A stretch of DNA of 64,000 nucleotides, from the NCBI RefSeq assembly GCF_024721155.1, contig NZ_JAHVAP010000006.1:372001-436000 (forward strand), in the 5' to 3' direction. The notes beneath the pieces were generated by a model. It saw only the letters and a list, made by a program, of their open reading frames with translations, searched no databases and was not told where the DNA came from. Below, piece after piece: positions 1-7,449 of this stretch (position 1 is its first letter; every line of letters starts with the position of its first letter). The stretch comes from Mucilaginibacter phenanthrenivorans. Lineage in GTDB: Bacteria > Bacteroidota > Bacteroidia > Sphingobacteriales > Sphingobacteriaceae. Made by a program: the position numbers and the translations under genes.

Positions 1-158
1 CCGAAAATATCACTGCCGAATTGGATAAGATTATCGACAATAAAAACTACCGCAACCGTATGCTGGGCGATTATGACGAGCTTGATGTAAAAATGGGCAA
101 ACCCGGTGCATCAGCTAAAACAGCGGAGCTGATTATAAAATACGCCACAAAAAAATAG
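1..158 (+). CDS. lpxB: lipid-A-disaccharide synthase, C-terminal end (partial)
   Basis: Reading from base 3 gives 51 residues up to TAG at 156-158; the 5' part lies outside the window. The tail shows the pattern DYDELDVKMGKPGAS followed by KTAELIIKYA, which resembles the last helices of Bacteroidota LpxB, the glycosyltransferase that joins UDP-diacylglucosamine and lipid X into the lipid A disaccharide at the inner membrane. Only the end is visible and no catalytic residues can be checked, so the assignment rests on the tail pattern alone. Another GT-B glycosyltransferase is the main alternative. It converges with the small minus-strand genes that follow. Confidence 0.55.
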   Translation, partial: ENITAELDKIIDNKNYRNRMLGDYDELDVKMGKPGASAKTAELIIKYATKK

Positions 159-190
159 AGCCCTGCATATTGCAAAGCTCTATCGTTTTC
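156..190. terminator. hairpin after the lpxB-like gene
   Basis: TAGAGC (156-161, including the stop codon) pairs with GCTCTA (177-182). An inner TGCA/TGCA pairing extends the stem, and TCGTTTTC follows. It sits between convergent genes and could serve both strands, but the T tract is weak. Confidence 0.4.
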
Positions 191-236
191 ATAGATGATG
201 TTGTTTACTGTTTTTCGGTAGATAGATATATAATGG

Positions 237-398
237 TCAGGCTACCGACAAGGTAGATTGTACCATAGCCTGTTTTTTGCTATTTGAAAATGGATTCTTA
301 GCCATAAATAATTTTAAGTCATTTACCAGGATGTTCATTAATTCGTTATCAAACTTTGCAACTAATTTGCTTGCTGCCGGTTTTTTGTAAGTTTTCAT
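237..398 (-). CDS. very small protein of unknown function (53 aa)
   Basis: An ATG at 396-398 on the minus strand opens a 53-codon frame ending in TGA at 237-239. The product begins MKTYKKPAASKLVAKFDNEL and has no cysteine, signal peptide or membrane segment. It is basic (about 9 Lys, no Arg) and could be helical. It starts 15 bases after the stop of the 66-aa gene upstream on the same strand, so the two probably form one small transcript. I do not recognise the family. Being this short it could be chance, but the codons look ordinary (AAA/GCA/TTA-rich as in its neighbours) and nothing else explains this stretch. Confidence 0.4.
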   Translation of the reverse strand: MKTYKKPAASKLVAKFDNELMNILVNDLKLFMAKNPFSNSKKQAMVQSTLSVA

Positions 399-413
399 AG
401 GTAGAGCGTTTCG

Positions 414-614
414 TTAGTTAATAGTTTTATTTAGTTTTTTATCAGTTTCCTCGTCTTCAGTCAGGTTATCCTTCCTGCGTTTGGCTTCTTTGTATTGCCT
501 TAACAGTTGCTCCTTATCCCGCTCGTCCGATGTGTTTGCGGGCTCGACAGGGTTTTCCCATTCCTTCTCTTCGCCTTCGCGTTTTTTGCTATCAAGTGCC
601 ATCCTGTATTGCAT
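414..614 (-). CDS. small highly charged protein (66 aa)
   Basis: The 66-residue product is extremely rich in charged residues (Lys, Arg, Glu, Asp make up about half). It has no hydrophobic segment and is likely disordered or a short coiled coil. The start is uncertain: ATG at 614 gives MQYRMALDSKK, and a second in-frame ATG at 602 gives MALDSKK. Upstream on the minus strand lies ATACTTTG, close to the TAnnTTTG -7 box of this phylum. It is followed 15 bases later by the 53-aa gene. Function unknown; no domain recognised. Confidence 0.5.
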   Translation of the reverse strand: MQYRMALDSKKREGEEKEWENPVEPANTSDERDKEQLLRQYKEAKRRKDNLTEDEETDKKLNKTIN

Positions 615-809
615 TTGATAGGTATTGTTCTAAATTAATGCCAAAGTATCCTTGGCGATAAAAACGACCTGCTTTTGATTTGTAGTTCGTAAGACAATAG
701 CATGACAGTCAGCTATAAAAACGTCTTTTTGCCAAAATATCAGGAACAACTACCTGCCTTCTTGAGTGTACAAAATAATAGTCCACTTTTTTAAACAGTA
801 GTCAAAAAA

Positions 810-2033
810 CTATACGGTCGCGGGTTCATTAACGGGCTTTGTTGCAGAGGCTGCCGGCGGGTGATTGAGAAAATGAATAATAAGGGTTATTACGGAGATT
901 GCCATCCCGGTTATACATACACCGTTCCATTGGTAGCTTTTCCAAAGTTGGGTGGCGATAAATGTTCCGAGTGAGCCCCCTAAAAAGTAAGTAACCATAT
1001 AAATGGTATTAATCCTGTTGCGTGCTTCAGGTTTCAACGCAAATATTATAGACTGGTTCGAAATGTGTGTTGCCTGCACGCCCATGTCCAACACAATTAC
1101 TCCTATAATAAGGCCGGCTATGCTATGCGCTGAGAAAATGAAGATGATAAAGGAGATCAAGATCAGCAGTAAAGTGAACCCGGATAATTTGTAGGCGTCC
1201 ATTTTATCACTTAGTCGCCCCATTAAACCCGCAGCAATTGCACCAAAGGCGCCAACGAGGCCGAATTCCCCCGCTACACTGCTGCCCATGTTGAAGTTTT
1301 GCTTCAGCAGGAACACAATGGTTGTCCAAAATGCGCTGAAACAGGCAAAACATAATGCTCCGCGTAGGGCTGCCAGCCTTAATTTTGGCTCTTCCTTAAC
1401 CAGGTGAATCAGCGATGTCATCAGGCTTTTATAGGTGCCCTTATAATCGGGCTCCACTTCGGGTAAGAATATGCCGATCATCAGCCACATTAATAACATT
1501 ATACCCGCGGCTATATAATACACTGCGCGCCAGCCCAGGTATTCGCCAATATAACCGCTAAAAGTTCGCGAAAGCAAGATTCCTATTAACAGGCCGCTCA
1601 TAATAACGCCTATCTTTTTACCCCGCTCACTTGGTTTGGCCAGGTGTGCTGCCATTGGCACCAGCAATTGGGGAATCATAGATGCCGCCCCTAAAAAGAA
1701 GCTCGCAAATATTAATATGTTGACTGACGGGGAAAGCGCAGTGATTAAAAGCGACAAAACAATAAACGCAAATAAAATAACCATCAATCTCTTGCGTTTC
1801 ACCATATCGGCAAGCGGAGCCAGGAAGAACATCCCAGTGGCATAACCCATTTGTGTGAGTATAGAAACCTGCCCGGCTTTAGCGCGGGAAGTATGGAACG
1901 TACGGGCAATATCTTCCAGCAGCGGTTGGTTGTAATAAAGGTTAGCTACCACCAACCCGGTTGCGACGGTCATTATCCAAAGCGTTAATGAAGTAAGTTC
2001 AGGATGTTTGCGGGGAGTCGTGACGTTGGACAT
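810..2033 (-). CDS. MFS transporter, drug/metabolite exporter type
   Basis: A 407-residue polytopic inner-membrane protein with about 12 predicted helices, typical of the major facilitator superfamily. The first helix is followed by NLYYNQPLLEDIAR, a signature of the proton-driven exporter subgroup that includes YgaY- and NepI-like proteins. The loop after helix 2 (LAPLADMVKRKRLM) matches the MFS A-motif position. I prefer the ATG at 2033 (MSNVTTPRKHPEL) to one 24 bases upstream, because the extra eight residues (MVFTHCII) do not fit the family's charged cytosolic N-terminus. Substrate unknown. It stands alone, convergent with nothing, and the small charged gene lies downstream on the same strand. 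Confidence 0.85.
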   Translation of the reverse strand: MSNVTTPRKHPELTSLTLWIMTVATGLVVANLYYNQPLLEDIARTFHTSRAKAGQVSILTQMGYATGMFFLAPLADMVKRKRLMVILFAFIVLSLLITALSPSVNILIFASFFLGAASMIPQLLVPMAAHLAKPSERGKKIGVIMSGLLIGILLSRTFSGYIGEYLGWRAVYYIAAGIMLLMWLMIGIFLPEVEPDYKGTYKSLMTSLIHLVKEEPKLRLAALRGALCFACFSAFWTTIVFLLKQNFNMGSSVAGEFGLVGAFGAIAAGLMGRLSDKMDAYKLSGFTLLLILISFIIFIFSAHSIAGLIIGVIVLDMGVQATHISNQSIIFALKPEARNRINTIYMVTYFLGGSLGTFIATQLWKSYQWNGVCITGMAISVITLIIHFLNHPPAASATKPVNEPATV

Positions 2034-2057
2034 AATAATGCAGTGAGTAAAAACCAC

Positions 2058-2507
2058 CGCAAAAGTGGTAAAGCATTTTTAAAATGATGTTTGATTTGAG
2101 CAATTTTTTACCAATGACAGCACAGTTTGGGAGAATTTTATACACAAATAACAAATAATTGCTTTGCGCTTTAGCACCCTGATTTGTTTTTATTACATGA
2201 TTGAGATTTATTTAACCACAGAAAAAAGAGACTTTTTTAATGTTTTAGGGAAATAGATCGATTAAAAATCAAAAACGAACAATAAATTTTGTCAAAATCA
2301 GTTTTATTGGAGTAATTTTTGACTGATAATCAGAAACCAATCGAAATATTTGATTAAAACAATCAATTTTTAGCATAAAAAATATAATTACATAATTTTT
2401 GATGTTTGATTTTTTAATTTTTATACAATAAATACCACCACAATGAATAATCAAATAAAAAAATTAAAAATAATTTCACAATTATTATATTATTAACAAA
2501 ATGTTTG
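2058..2507. other. AT-rich intergenic stretch, no gene seen
   Basis: About 450 bases of very AT-rich DNA between the MFS gene start and a good promoter box. A 61-codon minus-strand frame inside it has a biased composition (Ile/Lys/Asn) expected from chance in such DNA. I see no other structure. Confidence 0.5.
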
Positions 2508-2515
2508 TATTTTTG
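2508..2515 (+). promoter_or_regulatory. -7 box (TATTTTTG) of an orphan promoter
   Basis: TATTTTTG matches the Bacteroidota -7 consensus TAnnTTTG. The upstream -33 region is very AT-rich with no clean TTTG at 19 bases. It points toward the terminator at 2656, about 140 bases downstream, with no gene between. Confidence 0.45.
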
Positions 2516-2521
2516 TGAATC

Positions 2522-2690
2522 GAATAACAGCAAATCGGTTTTTTACAAAAAAATTACAAATAAATTCGATAAATGTTAAAAGATAGTGTTACTTTTACAC
2601 CGTGACAAACATTAAAAAAGTCTTCTCATAATTTAGGTTTATAATTGGTTAGAACGCGCCCCTGCCCATCAGGGGCGCTTCTTGTTTCTA
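2522..2690 (+). ncRNA. candidate small RNA (about 165 nt)
   Basis: The span lies between a TAnnTTTG promoter box and a strong factor-independent terminator, with no credible reading frame: the only ATG-led frame at 2573 has 10 codons. It also lies 130 bases upstream of the DUF885 gene, so a leader RNA with premature termination is an alternative. No similarity to a named RNA family (tmRNA, RNase P, SRP, 6S) is apparent by eye. Confidence 0.35.
2656..2688 (+). terminator. strong factor-independent terminator
   Basis: GCGCCCCTG (2656-2664) pairs perfectly with CAGGGGCGC (2670-2678) around a 5-nt loop, followed by TTCTTGTTTC. The nine-pair GC-rich stem is unambiguous, although no protein gene ends just upstream. 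Confidence 0.75.
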
Positions 2691-2820
2691 TAGGTTTCGT
2701 TTCCGTAAAATTTCCCATCCAATCGCACAACACCGAATTTAAATAATCGTGTAACTTTCAGCCAGCAACTGAGTCAATTAAAATAATTGTCGCCTGTTAT
2801 ACCTAAGTTTAATATAAACT

Positions 2821-4116
2821 ATGAAAATTAAACTCATCTGCCTATCTGCCATACTGTTTTGTTTAAGCGGATTTAAAAGTCCCGAAACCTTTGATCAGTT
2901 TACAGACGAATTCGTAAAGGGATATACGGCACTTAAGATCCCCCAACTGGAGCTTAGCTATGTAACTATGCTAAAGCAAATAAAACCGGCAGATGAGATT
3001 CAAAAACAGATTGCCTTTTTTGAATCTATTAAATCGGAACAAAAACAGTTTAACCTTAAAGATTTAAACGCCGCTCAAAAACAGGACTATGAGCTAATAG
3101 CCTATGAAACCGGCATGAACCTGCAGCGGCTAAGCCTTGAAAAACAGTGGACAGCCAACAAACCTGCTGAAATTTCAGACCGTGGATTAGCTACCATCCC
3201 CAACGGAAAAGCGTGGTATGCTTATTTTTTGAAGAACTGGCTCAGCGCCGATGTTACTCCCGATGAAATCTACCAATTTGGGTTGGCTGAAGTAAAGCGG
3301 GTGCAGGGCCACATCGAAGCCATCCAAAAGCAGAGCGGCCTAAGTGAGGATGCTTTTTACAAACATTTAAACGACAAGGAATTTTTCATCAGCAACCCAA
3401 AGGACGTACAGCAATATTTTGAGCATACAAAAGCCATTGTTTACGACAACCTGCATAACGACTTTAACGAACACCCCATCCCACCCCTGAAAATTGAAGA
3501 GGGAACCAACCAGGCAATGGCACAGGCTCCCGGCTATTATGACGATAATGTATTTTACTACAACCAGTTTAACAAGCCCTATAACAAAAGGCAGGTCGAC
3601 TGGTTGTTTATACATGAGGCGGTGCCGGGACATCATTATAAATCATGTATCAATGCTGCCGTAAAGCAATCAAAGGTGCAGCAGCTTTTTTATTATTTGG
3701 GACTGGAGGAAGGCTGGGGAGCTTATTGCGAAGAACTCGGCAAGGACCTCGGTGTTTATAAAACCCCTTACGACGAACTTGGCAAATGGGAATGGGATCT
3801 TGTGCGATCGGTAAGGGTGCCGATGGACATCGGGCTTAACTATTACGGCTGGACGGATGAACAGGCCCTCGCCTTCTGGAAAAAGAATATAAAAAACCAG
3901 GATGACATAGCCTTGCGCGAAATTGCCCGCGTAAAGCGCTGGCCCGCCCAATGCATCACCTATAAATACGGTGCAGGGCAGATCATGCAATGGCGGCAGA
4001 CCATCCAAAAACGGGAAGGCGCGAAATTCAACATCAGGGATTTTCACGACCGCATTTTAAACCTGGGCTCGCTGCCGGTATTTATGGTGAGGGAGCGGGT
4101 GCTTGCGGAAGATTAA
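2821..4116 (+). CDS. secreted DUF885 metallopeptidase-like protein
   Basis: A 431-residue protein with a signal peptide (first ~20 residues, hydrophobic core ICLSAILFCLSGF). It carries the DUF885 hallmark HEAVPGHH at residues 265-272, a variant HExxxGHH zinc site, and EEGWGAYCEELG at 296-307, which should supply the third zinc ligand as in gluzincin peptidases. DUF885 members are predicted zinc carboxypeptidases or aminopeptidases, usually 550-600 aa and often periplasmic; this one is on the short side but has the whole catalytic core. Its substrate is unknown. It follows the orphan terminator at 2656-2688 and is itself followed by palindromic repeats rather than a simple terminator. Confidence 0.85.
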   Translation: MKIKLICLSAILFCLSGFKSPETFDQFTDEFVKGYTALKIPQLELSYVTMLKQIKPADEIQKQIAFFESIKSEQKQFNLKDLNAAQKQDYELIAYETGMNLQRLSLEKQWTANKPAEISDRGLATIPNGKAWYAYFLKNWLSADVTPDEIYQFGLAEVKRVQGHIEAIQKQSGLSEDAFYKHLNDKEFFISNPKDVQQYFEHTKAIVYDNLHNDFNEHPIPPLKIEEGTNQAMAQAPGYYDDNVFYYNQFNKPYNKRQVDWLFIHEAVPGHHYKSCINAAVKQSKVQQLFYYLGLEEGWGAYCEELGKDLGVYKTPYDELGKWEWDLVRSVRVPMDIGLNYYGWTDEQALAFWKKNIKNQDDIALREIARVKRWPAQCITYKYGAGQIMQWRQTIQKREGAKFNIRDFHDRILNLGSLPVFMVRERVLAED

Positions 4117-4133
4117 CGCGAGTTTGTTCCAAA

Positions 4134-4189
4134 GCGTTCCACTTTTGCACGTGGAACACCCGGAACACTGTGAAACATCCTCATTATCA
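4134..4189. repeat. palindromic intergenic repeat, copy 1
   Basis: The core starts GCGTTCCACTTTTG, then GTGGAACACCCGGAAC and an ACTGTGAAACATCCTC tail. GTTCCAC/GTGGAAC form a hairpin. It lies just after the DUF885 stop and shares its core and tail with the copy at 4443. Confidence 0.7.
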
Positions 4190-4282
4190 GCCATTTCAAA
4201 TTCTCACTACTGAGCAGTGTAAACTTTATCCAGGGTTAACCGCCAAAAGTGTAAACTTTCTTCAGGGCGATGCGCTGGCAAA

Positions 4283-4325
4283 GCGTTCCATTTTTGTAAG
4301 CGGAACACCCGGAACGCTGTGGAAC
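4283..4325. repeat. palindromic intergenic repeat, copy 2
   Basis: Same core as copies 1 and 3 (GCGTTCCATTTTTG, then GGAACACCCGGAACGCTGTG). The outer GCGTTCC and GGAACGC are also complementary. The conserved tail of copies 1 and 3 is missing here, and a G8 run follows. Confidence 0.7.
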
Positions 4326-4442
4326 AAGAGGGGGGGGGTAACAGGGTTAACATAATTTGCGAATATTTTGAGTTAAATATTTGATAGTCAACCATTTAAC
4401 TTTTTAGAGGGTTAACACGTAAATACCCATCGCCAACCGCAA

Positions 4443-4500
4443 GCGTTCCATTTTTGTAAGTGGAACACGCGGAACGCTGTGAAACATCCTCATTATCAAA
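4443..4500. repeat. palindromic intergenic repeat, copy 3
   Basis: Core GCGTTCCATTTTTG, then GTGGAACACGCGGAACGC, with the tail TGTGAAACATCCTC and ATTATCA shared with copy 1. GTTCCA/TGGAAC and GCGTTCC/GGAACGC offer alternative pairings, as in REP/BIME-type elements. Confidence 0.7.
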
Positions 4501-4614
4501 TAGTTAATTTTTAGCGTTTGTAAATAACTGACAATCAGCAATTACGCGCAACCGGTATGCCTCACTCGCATTAAATCACAAATTTACCCCCGGTTAAAAT
4601 CAAAATAAAACCGC

Positions 4615-4645
4615 TTTGGATTTCTGCCCGAAAGGTATATATTTG
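4615..4645 (+). promoter_or_regulatory. consensus Bacteroidota promoter of tRNA-Ala
   Basis: TTTG at 4615-4618 is followed after exactly 19 bases by TATATTTG at 4638-4645, a perfect match to the TTTG-N19-TAnnTTTG consensus. The tRNA begins 13 bases downstream. Confidence 0.8.
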
Positions 4646-4658
4646 CACTCCACAAAAA

Positions 4659-4732
<74 letters not shown>

Positions 4733-4742
4733 CTTGATAATC

Positions 4743-4775
4743 AAGGCTTTACGAAACATCGTAAAGCCTTTTTTT
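4743..4775 (+). terminator. terminator of tRNA-Ala
   Basis: AAGGCTTTACGA (4743-4754) pairs with TCGTAAAGCCTT around AACA and ends in a T7 run. Confidence 0.85.
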
Positions 4776-5027
4776 ATGCTGGGAATACACACCACCACCC
4801 TTTATAATAGCATTCAATAGGTTTAGCAATTTTTGTTTTACGGCAGACATAATCTACAAGCATAGTCGTCTCAAATTGCAAACCCGGATATCGGGCACCG
4901 GTCTTCCGCACAAAACGCCCGGGATCGAATAAAGTCGAAAAGCTGAAGATAGCCGAACGCGGGAAGACTGGCGTCTTCCGGGATTAGGATAATTAGCAAA
5001 ACTGAAAATTGTTTGTAAGTTTAGATC
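4776..5027. other. intergenic stretch with a short hairpin
   Basis: No gene seen. Near 4961-4980, GGAAGAC and GTCTTCC form a perfect seven-pair hairpin with loop TGGC; CGGTCTTCCG earlier (about 4909) may be part of the same degraded repeat. Confidence 0.4.
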
Positions 5028-5489
5028 ATGAAGAAAGCACCTATTATTTTATTTTTTTTTCTCTTCTGCGCAATACTTGCTTCATATGCTGCAAGCGCAC
5101 AGGAAAGGACGTCCCTTTATAAAACCATCCTGCACATGGACAGTGTTTTATTCGACGCGTTTAATAATCATCAGATCGGGGTGCTACAAAACGTTTTTTC
5201 CGAGAACGTTGAGTTCTACCATGACAGGGATGGTATGGGAGATTACAAGACGACCATCTCAAATTTTAAAAAGATGTTTAACAGCACGCCAAGCCTGCAT
5301 CGGGACTTGATTGCCGGTACGCTTGACATTTACCCGCTACCTGGTTACGGCGCAGTGGAATATGGCGAGCACCGCTTTACGCTCATCCGTGACGGGCAGA
5401 CCTTTTCCAGCGTGTATAAATTCACCAGCATCTGGCAATGGAAAGATGGGCAGTGGAAAGTTACCCGAATGATTAGTGTCGGCCATTAA
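5028..5489 (+). CDS. secreted NTF2-like protein (SnoaL/DUF4440 type)
   Basis: 153 residues with a clear signal peptide: KK, a long hydrophobic core and a cleavage site at ASA-QE near residue 25. The mature part has the cone-shaped NTF2-like fold pattern: an N-terminal helix (LHMDSVLFDAFNNHQ), the FSENVEFYHD strand with the typical Phe/Tyr-His-Asp pocket residues, and a C-terminal strand pair ending WQWKDGQWKVTRMISVGH, characteristic of DUF4440. These proteins bind or turn over small ligands, but no specific activity can be assigned. It is followed by the MITE-like element A and stands alone. Confidence 0.8.
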   Translation: MKKAPIILFFFLFCAILASYAASAQERTSLYKTILHMDSVLFDAFNNHQIGVLQNVFSENVEFYHDRDGMGDYKTTISNFKKMFNSTPSLHRDLIAGTLDIYPLPGYGAVEYGEHRFTLIRDGQTFSSVYKFTSIWQWKDGQWKVTRMISVGH

Positions 5490-5554
5490 AATAATAACTA
5501 TGAATCACTAAACTTTATTTATTGATCGAAGCCCGACCAGAACGAAAGTCGAAC

Positions 5555-5724
5555 CACCGCGCCGGTTCAAGCGTCCCGTTTGAACCCAAAAAAATGTAGG
5601 CGTCCCGCTTACAATACTTTCTTAAACAAAACAGCCGCAATGCTAAAATCTGATTATTTGGTAACGTCAGTGGGACGCTGACCAAGGATAAAGTTCAAGC
5701 GGGACTCTTGAACAGGCGGGGGGG
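5555..5724. mobile_element. MITE-like repeat, copy A
   Basis: About 170 bp with imperfect terminal inverted repeats: the left end reads CGCCGGTTCAAGCGTCCCG and the right end, complemented, reads CGCCTGTTCAAGAGTCCCG. Inside are GTTTGAACCC, CTTTCTTAAACAAAACAGC and the hairpin GTCAGTGGGACGCTGAC. It matches copy B (11314-11482) over its full length in the same orientation. It carries no gene. Confidence 0.75.
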
Positions 5725-5780
5725 GATGAACGAACGTTTTCAAATTATCCTGGCTAATACGCTGGCATTTGTCGATAACC

Positions 5781-6887
5781 TTAAAGCTGTTCCATCATTG
5801 AACTGAGCTTTACAAAGTCTATTAGGCTAAGTTGATGCTGGAGTTTGGATTGATAGACTTTAGCATCAGGTGAAAAATAAGAACTGGTGACAACTAAACC
5901 GGCCGTAGCCCTATCCGCATTGAGCCGGCCAAATAGTTCATTAACTACGCTAACGCCGACCGGTCGGTCCGGTGCATAATGCTTACATTCCGCATAAATC
6001 ATAAAATCACCAATATCGCTCCGGTTCATAATGATAAGATCCTTGCCGCCATCTCGTGTTTGTTGCGTTAGCCTAACCTGGTAACCCCGTTCTTCATACA
6101 ATTCCGCCACGAGTTCCTCAAACTGCCGCGGTGTTAAATGACGCACCGCTTCGGGTTTTCGACCAATGCGATCTAATATGCGTTGATTAATGAGTCGCAA
6201 ATCGGTAATAATTCCTGGCCGATCTGACTCAGTGATTAATACCGGGCTTTGATAAATAATGGGCTTTTTCTGTTCGACTTCTGTCAATAAATGAATAAAG
6301 TCCAGAATGGCAAGTGGGTTTCCGTTGAGATCCAGCGCCATTTGCCTGAGATGTGGTAATTGTTCGGCATATTGACCGAGCTGTTCTTCGAACAGTTCAA
6401 ACAGCATAAGAGTGTCTTTTTCATTTAACCCGCCTAAATGAATCACACTAGCATATTGTTCAAATACTTTTTCATTGATCTGTTTCCGCGCTGACAGTAT
6501 AACTCGGTAGCCCCATTTACGTCCTTCTTGGAGCATAGTCGCAACTTTCTCCCGAATGGACTTGGACATGATCTGGTCAAAATCATCAATAATCAGTAGC
6601 TCAGGAAATCCATTCATATTTGGTCGACGCAGCTTTGAGATCAAAAACGGCGCAAGCAAAGATTCATTTAACTCGACCTCATGTCCGCGCAAAAAAGTAA
6701 TACCCAGATACCCCACGGGGTTCTTATCCCTAAAAGCCTCCAGTAAAGCCGTCTTACCGATACCCGGCTCGCCATAAACGATCACATGCCCCCAAAAACG
6801 CTGCTGGGACAACTCATGGATCTCCCGCGCACGGTTTTGCAATATGATCGTTTTAAATTCATCGCTATCGGCAATATCAAATTTCAT
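5781..6887 (-). CDS. STAND/AAA-type ATPase fused to an Mrr-like restriction nuclease
   Basis: A 368-residue two-domain protein. The N-terminal NTPase has Walker A GEPGIGKT (39-46), Walker B LLIIDDFD (97-104) and GNPLAI (189-194), the Gly-x-Pro motif typical of STAND signalling ATPases. The C-terminal domain (about 250-360) is an Mrr-type PD-(D/E)xK nuclease: LTPRQFEELVAELYEERGY, then DGGKD (279-283) and ECK (300-302) as metal and catalytic residues. Mrr domains cut DNA, often modified or foreign. The ATPase would act as a switch. Unlike Avs-type proteins it lacks a large C-terminal repeat sensor, and the effector is at the C-terminus. It is leftmost in the MITE-bracketed accessory block and divergent from the LRAT-like gene. 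A 10-bp direct repeat lies upstream. Confidence 0.85.
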   Translation of the reverse strand: MKFDIADSDEFKTIILQNRAREIHELSQQRFWGHVIVYGEPGIGKTALLEAFRDKNPVGYLGITFLRGHEVELNESLLAPFLISKLRRPNMNGFPELLIIDDFDQIMSKSIREKVATMLQEGRKWGYRVILSARKQINEKVFEQYASVIHLGGLNEKDTLMLFELFEEQLGQYAEQLPHLRQMALDLNGNPLAILDFIHLLTEVEQKKPIIYQSPVLITESDRPGIITDLRLINQRILDRIGRKPEAVRHLTPRQFEELVAELYEERGYQVRLTQQTRDGGKDLIIMNRSDIGDFMIYAECKHYAPDRPVGVSVVNELFGRLNADRATAGLVVTSSYFSPDAKVYQSKLQHQLSLIDFVKLSSMMEQL

Positions 6888-6905
6888 TGTATAAGGTTAA
6901 ACCAC

Positions 6906-6940
6906 TAAAGTTAAGGCATTCCAGGGAACTTTAGGGAACT
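6906..6940 (-). promoter_or_regulatory. possible promoter and operator of the STAND-Mrr gene
   Basis: On the minus strand TAACTTTA (6906-6913) resembles the -7 box. AGTTCCCT occurs twice with a 10-base period (6923-6930 and 6933-6940), covering the position where the -33 box would be. Two copies spaced one helical turn apart suggest a protein-binding site. Confidence 0.4.
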
Positions 6941-7020
6941 CATGTGCAATGAAAGGCAATCATAAGCTATTGTACAATTTATGGTTTATCGCTAATTTAG
7001 GCTAACTAAAATAACAGCAA

Positions 7021-7434
7021 ATGAGACACTTTGATGAACACTATGGATTGGAAATAGGAGATTGCATTCTTCTTCCCTTATTTGAAACTGGTTTGACCAA
7101 GCATTTTGCTATTTACTTAGGGCGTGACGAGTACGGTCAGGAAATTATCATTCAAAACTTGGCTGGCGTAGGCGTGCATTTACTGGAGGCCAGTGATTTT
7201 TTTGCAAAAGCCAGCCGGATTGCCCGCATTGAAAAATTCTACGGGAATATTTACCAGCAAAACCAGGTTATCCAACGAGCTGTAGCATTATTGGGTACGC
7301 CCTATAATTTGTTGGTTTACAACTGTGAACACTTTGCCAATGAAGTCCGTTATGGAAAAAAAGAAAGTTGCCAGGTTGCCACTGCTGCTTTCCTCGCGTT
7401 GACACTGGGTGTTTTAGCTTTCAAGGGTAAATAA
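7021..7434 (+). CDS. LRAT-like (NlpC/P60-superfamily) protein with hydrophobic tail
   Basis: 137 residues. GDCILLP, KHFAIYLG (His28) and YNCEHFANEVRYG (Cys102 in NCEHF) are the hallmarks of the LRAT family, permuted papain-like thiol enzymes that move acyl groups or hydrolyse phospholipids. Residues ~118-134 form a hydrophobic helix (VATAAFLALTLGVLAF), so it is probably tail-anchored, as in eukaryotic LRAT/HRASLS proteins. It is transcribed toward the 773-aa gene with only 15 bases between stops, and is divergent from the STAND-Mrr gene. Membrane lipid modification as a defence effector is an inference from context only. The His and Cys are present; the third catalytic residue is not certain. 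Confidence 0.75.
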   Translation: MRHFDEHYGLEIGDCILLPLFETGLTKHFAIYLGRDEYGQEIIIQNLAGVGVHLLEASDFFAKASRIARIEKFYGNIYQQNQVIQRAVALLGTPYNLLVYNCEHFANEVRYGKKESCQVATAAFLALTLGVLAFKGK

Positions 7435-7449
7435 GCAGTACGTATCTGA

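Noticed and set aside
2269..2454. 61-codon minus-strand reading frame in the AT-rich gap
   Set aside because: Composition is dominated by Ile, Lys, Asn and Phe as expected from random AT-rich DNA; no motif and no promoter.
4134..4500. Interspersed repeats as a possible CRISPR array
   Set aside because: Only three copies at uneven distances (about 149 and 160 bases), with imperfect cores and no cas genes; better seen as palindromic REP-like units.
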